64,000 nt of DNA. Origin: Rutidosis leptorrhynchoides (taxonomy: Eukaryota; Streptophyta; Magnoliopsida; Asterales; Asteraceae). Shown one piece after another: positions 1-10,351 of this stretch. The position numbers and the translations under genes were made by a program. The notes under the pieces are model-generated. The model was not told the DNA's origin. It saw only the letters and a program-made list of their open reading frames with translations, and did no database searches. The stretch lies in assembly GCF_046630445.1 (NCBI RefSeq), contig NC_092333.1, positions 717,208,001 through 717,272,000 on the forward strand, written 5' to 3'. Each line of letters starts with the position of its first letter. Positions within the stretch are counted from its first letter, which is position 1.

Positions 1-1226
1 CGACCTATCATGTCGACACATCTATATATATTTCGGAACAACCATAGACACTCTATATGTGAATGTTGGAGTTAGCTATACAGGGTTGAGGTTGATTCCA
101 AAATATATATAGTTTGAGTTGTGATCAATACTGAGATACGTATACACTGGGTCGTGGATTGATTCAAGATAATATTTATCGATTTATTTCTGTACATCTA
201 ACTGTGGACAACTAGTTGTAGGTTACTAACGAGGACAGCTGACTTAATAAACTTAAAACATCAAAATATATTAAAAGTGTTGTAAATATATTTTGAACAT
301 ACTTTGATATATATGTATATATTGTTATAGGTTCGTGAATCAACCAGTGGCCAAGTCTTACTTCCCGACGAAGTAAAAATCTGTGAAAGTGAGTTATAGT
401 CTCACTTTTAAAATCTAATATTTTTGGGATGAGAATACATGCAGGTTTTATAAATGATTTACAAAATAGACACAAGTACATGAAACTACATTCTATGGTT
501 GAATTATCGAAATCGAATATGCCCCTTTTTATTAAGTCTGGTAATCTAAGAATTAGGGAACAGACACCCTAATTGACGCGAATCCTAAAGATAGATCTAT
601 TGGGCCTAACAAACCCCATCCAAAGTACCAGATGCTTTAGTACTTCGAAATTTATATCATATCCGAAGGGTGTCCCGGAATGATGGGGATATTCTTATAT
701 ATGCATCTTGTTAATGTCGGTTACCAGGTGTTCACCATATGAATGATTTTTATCTCTATGTATGGGATGTGTATTGAAATATGAAATCTTGTGGTCTATT
801 ATTATGATTTGATATATATATATAGGTTAAACCTATAACTCACCAACATTTTTGTTGACGTTTTAAGCATGTTTATTCTCAGGTGATTATTAAGAGCTTC
901 CGCTGTCGCATACTTAAATAAGGACGAGATTTGGAGTCCATGCTTGTATGATATTGTGTAAAAACTGCATTCAAGAAACTTATTTTGTTGTAACATATTT
1001 GTATTGTAAACCATTATGTAATGGTCGTGTGTAAACAGGATATTTTATATTATCATTATTTGATAATCTACGTAAAGCTTTTTAAACCTTTATTGATAAA
1101 ATAAAGGTTATGGTTTGTTTTAAAAATGAATGCAGTCTTTGAAAAACATCTCATATAGAGGTCAAAACCTCGCAACGAAATCAATTAATATGGAACGTTT
1201 TTAATCAATAAGAACGGGACATTTCA
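1..1226 (+). mobile_element. 3' part of a Tekay-like LTR, plus orientation, window-truncated
   Basis: This segment is the near-identical reverse complement of 7065-8285, the end of the long LTR of the main chromovirus. It ends at 1226 with the LTR terminus GGGACATTTCA, and gag-derived sequence of an older element starts at the next base. The LTR therefore lies opposite to the gag it touches. The simplest reading is a separate recent insertion (complete element or solo LTR) whose other end is left of the window. The ORFs inside it only mirror LTR sequence and are not genes. Confidence 0.85.
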
Positions 1227-2467
1227 AAACGTACCCGTAACAAGCTCCAGGTCTTCCTGCGCTTCTGCCGTATTAATATTGAAAACTCTTCCGTGGCCCT
1301 GCCCATTAGTATTCCCCTGATTCGGGCAATTACTTCTAATGTGGCCCGGCTTTCGACATCCAGAACAAACAAAGGCGGCATTACTTGTTTCGCCACTATT
1401 TGTTCCTTTAGTTTTGTTAAACTTTGGTCCATAGACCTCACACTTTTTCGCACCATGGCCAGTTCTTTTACACTTGGTGCAAAATGTCGTGCAGAACCCA
1501 TTCTGGTGGTACTCTTCACACCTTTGGCATTTTTGGTTTTTGTTGCCGTTGTTGTTATTGAGGTTATTGTTGGGATTGTTATTGTTGTTGAAACGGTTGT
1601 TATAGTAGTTGTTGATGTTGGGACGTTTGTTGTAGTTATTGTCGGGATTGCGGTTATTGTTGCGATTGTTGTTGCGGTTGTGGTTGTAATTGTTGTTGTT
1701 GTTGTATTGGTGACCCTTGTCACTGGTTTCTTCCCACTTTCTCTTGAGTGTTTCGTGTTGGCTTCTTCAGCAGCCTACTCTTTAATTCTTCCCTCAATCT
1801 AATTTATGAGTTTATGAGCCATTCGACTTGCCTTTTATATGGAAGCGGGCTCGTGTGAACTCACATCTTCTTGAATCCTTACTGGTAACCCTTTTATAAA
1901 CACGTCGATCTTCTCTTCTTCATCTTCGAACGTTCCTGGACATAATAGGCACAACTCTGTGAATCTTCGTTCATATGTGGTAATGTCGAACCCTTGTGTT
2001 CATAACTCTCTAAGCTCTATCTTGAGCTTATTGACTTCGTTTCTAGGACGGTACTGCTCATTCATCAATTGCTTGAATGCCGACCACGGTAGTGCGTAAG
2101 CAGCATTTTGTCCTACCTGTTCAAGATAGGTATTCCACCACGTTAACGCAGTACCTGTGAAGGTATGCGTAGCGTACTTAATTTTATCCTCTTCAGTACA
2201 CTTACTTATGGCAAACACCGATTCGACTTTCTCGGTCCACCATTTCAATCCAATTGGTCCTTCAGTTCCATCAAATTCCAAAGGTTTGCAGGCAGTGAAT
2301 TCTTTGTAGGAGCATCCTACATGATTTCTTGTGGAATTAGTTCCACTGCTAGATCCAGAGTTATTGTTATTTTGCATCGTAGCCTATACTGCGGCTATGT
2401 TTGCTGCAAGGAAAACACGAAAGTCTTCCTCGCTCATGTTCAAATTCTGACGAGTCGCCGGTGCCAT
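1227..2467 (-). pseudogene. Degenerate gag of the older Tekay-like copy
   Basis: On the minus strand this aligns with the gag of the main element (13649-14932): the start ATG is at 2467, followed by the conserved block with ACKPLEFDGTEGP and TWWNTYLEQVG, and later an Asn-rich zinc-knuckle tail. The frame is broken, so only pieces at 2000-2377 and near 1205-1723 stay open. The C-terminal end is cut at 1227 by the opposite LTR, so the protease and the rest of pol lie outside the window or are lost. Gag would form the virus-like particle and bind RNA; this copy cannot. Confidence 0.85.
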
Positions 2468-2605
2468 TTCCTTCAAAAATAGCCAAAAGAATTGAGTTAA
2501 TCATATATAATTTAAGAGTAGTCAATAGTATTTCGTAGCATAATATGAACTCATTTATAAAAGCTTTTTCTTCATATTAGCGTTTTATAAGTTTAAATTC
2601 GGGTA

Positions 2606-2620
2606 CTACCTACCCGTTAA
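2606..2620 (-). other. Polypurine-like motif between F-box ORF and gag (older copy)
   Basis: On the minus strand this reads TTAACGGGTAGGTAG, one base off the sequence next to the 3' LTR of the main element (10316-10331). The same internal position carries the motif in the main element (15070-15085) and in the duplicated block (5217-5232). Its presence here shows the internal copy is old and shared within the family. Confidence 0.6.
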
Positions 2621-2789
2621 GTTCATACTTAGTAGCTAATATATAATTCAACTACTACAATTCCATATGAAAAACTGATTATAATAATATATCACATATA
2701 AATATTCTTCAAACTTACAAATCGCTATATTACATATAACATGAAATATAGTACACTTTGATACAGGACAGGTTTGAAGATAAATCTAG

Positions 2790-3482
2790 TTAATACGCAA
2801 GTTGTTCAGTAAAGGAAATAAAGACACGTAATTCATAAGTCCAGAAACAAGTCATGCATTCTGGTTTTACTAAGACGACTTCCCATCCTTGGTCTTGTGG
2901 AAAATAACCGTTATGACCATTGGCTAAGCAGCATGTTGTAATGTCGTCAAAAGGACGAGGGTTTCGTAATGTCCAACAGCCCCGTAATAATCTAAAAACC
3001 TTGTTTCTCACCCCAACTACTGAATCCGTCTCTTGTGGGAAGGTTTTATTTAAAAGCTCCAATCCGATGTTCTTTTTCTCACTTTGGTAAGAAGCGAACA
3101 TCACTAACCCGTAAGCATAACATGCTTCTTTATGTTGCATGTTAGAAGCTCTTTCTAATTCACGAAATCCTATGTTGGGATATGTTGAGTCAAAATAGGT
3201 TCTTAACCCGTAGCGTAAAATTGCATTTGGGTTTCCTGTATTTAACGCTTTAAAGAAAACACGGCGTAACTTACGGTCTCCCCAATGTGATATACCCCAC
3301 CTATCAAAGGAAAGCCTTTTATAAATTAAGGCATTTCTGGAAAGTCTTTCAAATGTTTGACAAGTTAATTTTGCTATAATTAATTGTGCTGATGAATTCT
3401 GACCGACTCTAGACAAGATTTCCTCAATCATATCCTCTGGTAGATCTTCTAAAATATTCGGTTGTCTACCCTTAACGTCCAT
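2790..3482 (-). CDS. F-box protein carried by retrotransposon (older copy)
   Basis: This is an intact ORF of about 230 aa. I start it at the internal Met (3482) that matches the start in the other copies; the ORF also stays open to 3509. An F-box lies in the first 50 residues (PNILEDLPEDMIEEILSRVG, then a Cys/Phe-containing half), followed by a region with HKEACYAYGLVMFAS that resembles the Sel1-like part of plant At2g35280-type F-box proteins. F-box proteins normally bind SKP1 through the F-box and bring a substrate to an SCF ubiquitin ligase. It is roughly 80% identical by eye to the copy at 15274-15957. It is still full length although the adjacent gag and acidic ORF are broken. Function within the element is unknown. 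Confidence 0.75.
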   Translation of the reverse strand: MDVKGRQPNILEDLPEDMIEEILSRVGQNSSAQLIIAKLTCQTFERLSRNALIYKRLSFDRWGISHWGDRKLRRVFFKALNTGNPNAILRYGLRTYFDSTYPNIGFRELERASNMQHKEACYAYGLVMFASYQSEKKNIGLELLNKTFPQETDSVVGVRNKVFRLLRGCWTLRNPRPFDDITTCCLANGHNGYFPQDQGWEVVLVKPECMTCFWTYELRVFISFTEQLAY

Positions 3483-3619
3483 TTTGTTTTTATACTGTAA
3501 AATAGACAAGGATTAGATTCGTAAAAGATAATTAACAAACAATACAAGCAATTTTTACATAGAACATAAAAGTACAAGAACACTACAATACATATAATAC
3601 ACAACATGATTACAACCCT

Positions 3620-4270
3620 CTAATCTGAATCACTGGTTTCTTCTTCTTCGGACTTGGTTCGTTTTCCTAATTTTCTAGGAATATATGGTGTTCCTCTAAT
3701 ACGAGCCGTCATTTTCCACAATGGTTTAGAAAAACCTGGTGGTTTAGAGGTTCTCGAGTCATTGTTACATTTTAGGAAATACGGATGTTGCCGATACATA
3801 TAGAGTTCATCGGGGTTGGAATCGGGTTTCTCTATTTTTATACCTTTTCCCTTATTATTTTCTTTTGCTTTATTAAATTGGGTCGAGGTAATTTCTATAA
3901 CATCATCGGAATCCTCATCGGGATCCGATTCATCGAAAAATTGATAATCTTCCCAATATTTTGCTTCCTCGGCGGAAACACCATTGACCATTATTAACTT
4001 TGGTTCGTTGGTTGAGGATTTTCTTTTATTTAATCGATTTACTATAGGTATCAATATTTCTTCCTCCGGAACCTCTTCTTCTTCTGGTTCCTCCTCTTCT
4101 GATTCCTCTTCTTCCGGTTCCTCTTCTTCTAGTTTCTCTTCTTCCGGTTCCTCTTCTTCCGGTTCCTCTTCTTCCGGTTCCTCTTCGAGAATTTGTGAAT
4201 CTTCCTAAATTATATTCGACTCTTCATTATTATTAGGTGAGTCGATGGGATTTATACTAGTGGTAGACAT
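3620..4270 (-). pseudogene. Acidic accessory ORF, older copy, with one nonsense codon
   Basis: This frame of 217 codons matches the 204-aa acidic ORF of the main element. It begins MSTTSINPIDSPNNNEE, has a TAG at codon 22 (4205-4207) beside a small deletion, then a longer Glu-rich repeat (EEEEP units), and the same C-terminal half with GVSAEEAKYWEDYQF and KPPGFSKPLW. Apart from that stop the frame is open to the terminal TAA/TGA region. No domain is recognised. A shorter protein could start after the stop at 4054. Confidence 0.75.
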
Positions 4271-4461
4271 CTATCACACAATATCAAACACATTAAGAAG
4301 TTAATATATCACATAATATTTACATGTTAATAATATATAGTTTCCAACAAAAGTGTTAAGCAATCATTTTTAAAGAAAACACGGTCGAAGTCCAGACTCA
4401 CTAATGTATCCTAACAAACTCGATAAGACACACTAATGCAAATTTCTGGTTCTCTAAGACC

Positions 4462-4478
4462 AGCGCTCAGATACCAAC
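4462..4478 (-). other. Primer binding site, initiator-Met type (older copy)
   Basis: Directly next to the LTR end at 4479 the minus strand reads GTTGGTATCTGAGCGCTGG. This matches the usual plant initiator-Met tRNA primer site TGGTATCAGAGC with one change. It marks the start of the internal region of the older element. Confidence 0.75.
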
Positions 4479-5023
4479 TGAAATGTCCCGTTCATATTGA
4501 TTATAAACGTTCCATATTAATTGATTTCTTCGCGAGGTTTTGACCTCTAAATGAGACGTTTTTCAAAGACTGCATTCATTTTTAAAACAACCATAACCTT
4601 TATTTTATCGATAAAGGTTTAAAAAGCATTACATAGATAATCAAATAATGATAATCTAAAATATACCGTTTACACACGACCATTACATAATGGTTTACAT
4701 TAAGAATATATTACATCAAAAATAAGTTTCTTGAATGCAGTTTTTACAAAATATCATACAAGCATAGACTCCAAATCTTGTCCTTATTTTAGTATGCAAC
4801 AGCGGAAGCTCTTAATAATCACCTAAGAATAAACATGTTTAAAAACGTCAACAAAAATGTTGCTGAGTTATAGGTTTAACCTATATATTATCAAATCATA
4901 ATAATAGACCACAAGATTTCATATTTCAATACATCCTATACATAGAGATAAAAATCATTCATACGGTGAACACCTGGTAACCGATATTAACAAGATGCAT
5001 ATAGAATATCCCCATCATACCGG
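4479..5023 (-). mobile_element. Truncated LTR of the older Tekay-like copy
   Basis: It starts with TGAAATGTCCCGTTC like the LTRs at 7065 and 16918 and stays alignable, with visible divergence, until about 5023. There it stops inside the LTR. About 26 bases with no match in the window (5024-5049) join it to the duplicated block that begins at 5050. This looks like a deletion junction with filler DNA. Confidence 0.8.
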
Positions 5024-5216
5024 AACCGGGACCAAAGTCAACTCACAACATTCACGGTGTGTCGAGTAGTCGGTGCCATTTCCTTCAAAATAGTTAAATG
5101 GAACAAGTTAATCATACAGAATATTAAGAGTAGTTAATAGTATTTCGTAGCATAATATGAACTCATTTATAAAAGCTTTTTCTTCATATTAGCGTTTTAT
5201 AAGTTTAAATTCGGGT

Positions 5217-5232
5217 AGTACCTACCCGTTAA
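5217..5232 (-). other. Internal polypurine-like motif (duplicate copy)
   Basis: This is the 16-base AGTACCTACCCGTTAA as read on the plus strand, identical to the junction of polypurine region and 3' LTR at 10316-10331. It lies about 190 bases past the stop of the F-box ORF in element direction. Confidence 0.6.
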
Positions 5233-5420
5233 GTTCATACTTAGTAGCTAATATACAATTCAACTACTACAATTCTATATGAAAAACTGATTATAATAAT
5301 ATTTCGCGTTCAAACTTTTATACAATATTTTACAAACTTACAATACCGCTTATTTTACATAAAGCATGAAATATAGCACACAATAACTTTGATACAAGAT
5401 AGTTGTGAAGACAATTCTAG

Positions 5421-6104
5421 CTAGTACACAAGTCGTTCAGCAAAGGCAATAAAGACACGTAATTCATACGTCCAGAAACAAGTCATGCATTCTGGTTTTA
5501 CTAGGACTACTTCCCATCCTTGGTCTTGTGCAACATAACCGTTATGGCCGTTGATAAGACAGCGTGTTGTAACGTCATCAAAGGGACGAGGGTTACGTAA
5601 TGTCCAACAGTCCCGTAATAATCTAAAAACCTCATTTCTTACCCCAATTACCGACTCCGTCACTTGTGGAAACGTTTTGTTTAATAGTTGTAGCCCGATG
5701 TTCTTGTTCTCACTTTGGTGAGAAGCGAACATTACTAATCCGTAAGCATAACATGCTTCTTTATGTTGCATGTTAGCCGCTTTTTCTAAATCACGAAGTC
5801 CAATATTCGGATATATTGAGTCAAAATAATTTCTTAACCCGTTGCGTAAAATAGCATTTGGGTTCCCCGCAATATATGCGTCAAAGTAAACACATCGTAA
5901 CTTATGGGTTTCCCAATGTGATATCCCCCATCTTTCAAACGAAAGTCTCTTATAAACCAAGACATTCTTGGAACGTTCTTCGAATGTCTTACAAACTGAT
6001 CTCGCCTTAAATAGTTGTGCCGAAGAATTCTGGCCGACTCTAGACAAGATTTCATCAATCATGTCTCCGGGTAGGTCTCTTAAAATATTGGGTTGTCTAT
6101 CCAT
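5421..6104 (-). CDS. F-box protein carried by retrotransposon (duplicate copy)
   Basis: A 227-aa ORF identical to the one at 15274-15957, within the duplicated block. The F-box is at residues 4-50 (NILRDLPGDMIDEILSRVG), followed by an alpha-helical region with HKEACYAYGLVMFAS and a C-terminal Cys pair (PECMTCFWTYEL). The family binds SKP1 and acts as a substrate receptor of SCF ligases; the target is unknown. This copy has its primer site and LTR beside it but no downstream gag-pol. Confidence 0.75.
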   Translation of the reverse strand: MDRQPNILRDLPGDMIDEILSRVGQNSSAQLFKARSVCKTFEERSKNVLVYKRLSFERWGISHWETHKLRCVYFDAYIAGNPNAILRNGLRNYFDSIYPNIGLRDLEKAANMQHKEACYAYGLVMFASHQSENKNIGLQLLNKTFPQVTESVIGVRNEVFRLLRDCWTLRNPRPFDDVTTRCLINGHNGYVAQDQGWEVVLVKPECMTCFWTYELRVFIAFAERLVY

Positions 6105-6240
6105 TTTGTGTTTTTAAACTGTAAAATAGACAAGAGTTAGATTCATAAAAAAATACTTATTAATACAAGCAATTTTTACATATATCATAAAGCATAAGAA
6201 CACTATATTACATATATTACACCACACGAATACAACTATC

Positions 6241-6855
6241 TTATTCCGACTCGCTCGTTTCTTCTTCTTCGGTTTTGGTTCGTTTTTCCAAGTTTCTAGG
6301 GATATATGATGTTCCCCTAATACGAGCCATCGTTGTCCACATTGGTTTAGAAAAACCTGGTGGTTTAGAGGTTCCCGGGTCATTGTTACAACTTAAGGAC
6401 TTCGGGCGTTGACGATACATATAAAGTTCATCGGGGTTGGAATTAGATTTCTCTATTTTTATGCCCTTTCCCTTATTATTTTCTTTTGCCTTTTTAAATT
6501 CAGTTGGGGTAATTTCTATAACATCATCGGAATTCTCGTCGGAATCCGATTCATCGGAGAATTGGTAATCCTCCCAATATTTTGCTTCCTTGGCGGAAAC
6601 ACCATTGACCATAATTAACTTTGGTCGGTTGGTTGAGGATTTTCTTTTACTTAACCGTTTTATTATTTCCCCCGCCGGTTCTATTTCTTCATCCGGTTCC
6701 GATTCTTCTTCCGGTTCCGATTCTTCTTCCGGTTCCGACTCTTCTTCCGGTTCCTCTTCGGGAACTTGTGAATCAGTCCACAAATCATTCCAATTTACAT
6801 TTGACTCTTCATTATTATTAGGTGAGTCAATGGGACTTGTTCTAGAGGTAGACAT
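6241..6855 (-). CDS. Acidic accessory protein (duplicate copy)
   Basis: A 204-aa ORF identical to 16094-16708. Residues 30-60 are a run of EEESEP repeats. A middle part GVSAKEAKYWEDYQFSDESD and a basic stretch (KAKENNKGKGIKIEK) follow, then KPPGFSKPMW near the C-terminus and a final acidic tail. I do not recognise the family. It precedes the F-box ORF by 136 bases on the same strand, so both could sit on one LTR-driven transcript. Confidence 0.65.
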   Translation of the reverse strand: MSTSRTSPIDSPNNNEESNVNWNDLWTDSQVPEEEPEEESEPEEESEPEEESEPDEEIEPAGEIIKRLSKRKSSTNRPKLIMVNGVSAKEAKYWEDYQFSDESDSDENSDDVIEITPTEFKKAKENNKGKGIKIEKSNSNPDELYMYRQRPKSLSCNNDPGTSKPPGFSKPMWTTMARIRGTSYIPRNLEKRTKTEEEETSESE

Positions 6856-7064
6856 CTATCACATAATATCAAACACGTTAAGAGATTAATATATCACATA
6901 ATATTCATATGTTAAAAATATATAGTTTCCAACAAAAATGTTAAGCAATCATTTTTAAAGAAAACACGGTCGAAGTCCAGACTCACTAATGCATCCTAAC
7001 AAACTCGATAAGACACACTAATGCAAATTTTCTGGTTCTCTAAGACCAACGCTCGGATACCAAC

Positions 7065-10000
7065 TGAAATGTCCCGTTCTTATTGATTAAAAACGTTCCA
7101 TATTAATTGGTTTCGTTGCGAGGTTTTGACCTCTATATGAGACGTTTTTCAAAGACTGCATTCATTTTTAAACAAACCATAACCTTTATTTCATCAATAA
7201 AGGTTTAAAAAGCTTTACGTAGATTATCAAATAATGATAATCTAAAATATCCTGTTTACACACGACCATTACATAATGGTTTACAATACAAATATGTTAC
7301 AACAAAATAAGTTTCTTGAATGCAGTTTTTACACAATATCATACAAGCATGGACTCCAAATCTTGTCCTTATTTAAGTATGCAACAGCGGAAGCTCTTAA
7401 TAATCACCTGAGAATAAACATGCTTAAAACGTCAACAAAAATGTTGGTGAGTTATAGGTTTAACCTATATATATCAAATCGTAACAATAGACCACAAGAT
7501 TTCATATTTCAATACACATCCCATACATAGAGATAAAAATCATTCATATGGTGAACACCTGGTAACCGACATTAACAAGATGCATATATAAGAATATCCC
7601 CATCATTCCGGGACACCCTTCGGATATGATATAAATTTCGAAGTACTAAAGCATCCGGTACTTTGGATGGGGTTTGTTAGGCCCAATAGATCTATCTTTA
7701 GGATTCGCGTCAATTAGGGTGTCTGTTCCCTAATTCTTAGATTACCAGACTTAATAAAAAGGGGCATATTCGATTTCGATAATTCAACCATAGAATGTAG
7801 TTTCACGTACTTGTGTCTATTTTGTAAATCATTTATAAAACCTGCATGTATTCTCATCCCAAAAATATTAGATTTTAAAAGTGGGACTATAACTCACTTT
7901 CACAGATTTTTACTTCGTCGGGAAGTAAGACTTGGCCACTGGTTGATTCACGAACCTATAACAATATATACATATATATCAAAGTATGTTCAAAATATAT
8001 TTACAACACTTTTAATATATTTTGATGTTTTAAGTTTATTAAGTCAGCTGTCCTCGTTAGTAACCTACAACTAGTTGTCCACAGTTAGATGTACAGAAAT
8101 AAATCGATAAATATTATCTTGAATCAATCCACGACCCAGTGTATACGTATCTCAGTATTGATCACAACTCAAACTATATATATTTTGGAATCAACCTCAA
8201 CCCTGTATAGCTAACTCCAACATTCACATATAGAGTGTCTATGGTTGTTCCGAAATATATATAGATGTGTCGACATGATAGGTCGAAACATTGTATACGT
8301 GTCTATGGTATCTCAAGATTACATAATATATAATACAAGTTGATTAAGTTATGGTTGGAATAGATTTGTTACCAATTTTCACGTAGCTAAAATGAGAAAA
8401 ATTATCCAATCTTGTTTTACCCATAACTTCTTCATTTTAAATCCGTTTTGAGTGAATCAAATTGCTATGGTTTCATATTGAACTCTATTTTATGAATCTA
8501 AACAAAAAAGTATAGGTTTCTAGTCGGAAAAATAAGTTACAAGTCGTTTTTGTAAAGGTAGTCATTTCAGTCGAAAGAACGACGTCTAGATGACCATTTT
8601 AGAAAACATACTTCCACTTTGAGTTTAACCATAATTTTTGGATATAGTTTCATGTTCATAATAAAAATCATTTTCTCAGAATAACAACTTTTAAATCAAA
8701 GTTTATCATAGTTTTTAATTAACTAACCCAAAACAGCCCGCGGTGTTACTACGACGGCGTAAATCCGGTTTTACGGTGTTTTTCGTGTTTTCAGGTTTTA
8801 AATCATTAAGTTAGCATATCATATAGATATAGAACATGTGTTTAGTTGATTTTAAAAGTCAAGTTAGAAGGATTAACTTTTGTTTGCGAACAAGTTTAGA
8901 ATTAACTAAACCATGTTCTAGTGATTACAAGTTTAAACCTTCGAATAAGATAGCTTTATATGTATGAATCGAATGATGTTATGAACATCATTACTACCTT
9001 AAGTTCCTTGGATGAACCTACTGGAAAAGAGAAAAATGGATCTAGCTTCAATGGATCCTTGGATGGCTCAAAGTTCTTGAAGCAAAATCATGACACGAAA
9101 ACAAGTTCAAGTAAGATCATCACTTGAAATAAGATTGTTATAGTTATAGAAATTGAACCAAAGTTTGAATATGATTATTACCTTGTATTAGAATGATAAC
9201 CTACTGTAAGAAACAAAGATTTCTTGAGGTTGGATGATCACCTTACAAGATTGGAAGTGAGCTAGCAAACTTGAAAGTATTCTTGATTTTTTTGAAACTA
9301 GAACTTTTGGAATTTATGAAGAACACTTAGAACTTGAAGATAGAACTTGAGAGAGTTCAATTAGATGAAGAAAATTGAAGAATGAAAGTGTTTGTAGGTG
9401 TTTTTGGTCGTTGGTGTATGGATTAGATATAAAGGATATGTAATTTTGTTTTCATGTAAATAAGTCATGAATGATTACTCATATTTTTGTAATCTTATGA
9501 GATATTTCATGCTAGTTGCCAAATGATGGTTCCCACATGTGTTAGGTGACTCACATGGGCTGCTAAGAGCTGATCATTGGAGTGTATATACCAATAGTAC
9601 ATACATCTAAAAGCTGTGTATTGTACGAGTACGAATACGGGTGCATACGAGTAGAATTGTTGATGAAACTGAACGAGAATGTAATTGTAAGCATTTTTGT
9701 TAAGTAGAAGTATTTTGATAAGTGTATTGAAGTCTTTCAAAAGTGTATAAATACATATTAAAACACTACATGTATATACATTTTAACTGAGTCGTTAAGT
9801 CATCGTTAGTCGTTACATGTAAGTGTTGTTTTGAAACCTTTAGGTTAACGATCTTGTTAAATGTTGTTAACCCAATGTTTATAATAACAAAAGAGATTTT
9901 AAATTATTATATTATCATGATATTATGATGTACGAATATCTCTTAATATGATATATATACATTAAATGTCGTTACAACGATAAACGTTACATATATGTCT

Positions 10001-10316
10001 CGTTTCAAAATCATTAAGTTAGTAGTCTTGTTTTTACATATGTAGTTCATTGTTAATATAATTAATGATATGTTTACTTATCATAATATCATGTTAACTA
10101 TATATATAACCATATATATGTCATCATATAGTTTTTTTACAAGTTTTAACGTTCGTGAATCACCGGTCAACTTGGGTGGTCAATTGTCTATATGAAACCT
10201 ATTTCAATTAATCAAGTCTTAACAAGTTTGATTGCTTAACATGTTGGAAACATTTAATCATGTAAACATCAATCTCAATTAATATATATAAACATGGAAA
10301 AGTTCGGGTCACTACA
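7065..10316 (-). repeat. 3' LTR of the main element (3252 bp)
   Basis: Bounded by TG and CA in both directions. It equals 16918-20169 at constant offset 9853. It should hold promoter and polyadenylation signals, which I cannot place with confidence. A 77-codon minus-strand ORF at 9507-9740 recurs in all copies, but it follows from LTR conservation. A 3.25-kb LTR is long but fits Tekay/Del-type elements. Confidence 0.92.
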
Positions 10317-10350
10317 GTACCTACCCGTTAAATAAATTTCGTCCCGAAAT
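10316..10350 (-). other. Polypurine tract region
   Basis: In element direction the bases just before the 3' LTR read CGGGACGAAATTTATTTAAC then GGGTAGGTAC, directly followed by the LTR start. The GGGACGAAATTT block with a nearby purine run is the usual context for plus-strand priming in plant Ty3/gypsy elements. The last 16 bases recur inside the element at 15070-15085. Confidence 0.7.
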
Positions 10351-10351
10351 T

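Larger units (their letters stand above)
5050..7064 (-). repeat. Second copy of the element's 5' internal region
   Basis: This block equals 14903-16917 at a constant offset of 9853 bases, and the identity runs on through the adjoining LTR to 10316. In element direction it contains the primer site, the acidic ORF, the F-box ORF, the internal polypurine-like motif and the first codons of gag, and then stops. The window thus holds LTR-internal-LTR-partial internal in tandem. This can come from unequal recombination between LTRs followed by deletion, or from an assembly duplication. Confidence 0.85.

Noticed and set aside
1293-1802. Valine/isoleucine-rich plus-strand ORF (also 14051-14287)
   Set aside because: Antisense of the Asn-rich and zinc-knuckle part of gag; its composition comes from the reverse strand.
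7276-8074. Plus-strand ORFs in the LTR (7276-7530, 7811-8074 and copies)
   Set aside because: Antisense to the element, no recognisable content, present only because the LTR is repeated.
9507-9740. 77-codon ORF conserved in three LTR copies (also 19360-19593, 32698-32931)
   Set aside because: Conservation is explained by overall LTR identity; no domain and no sign of codon-level constraint.
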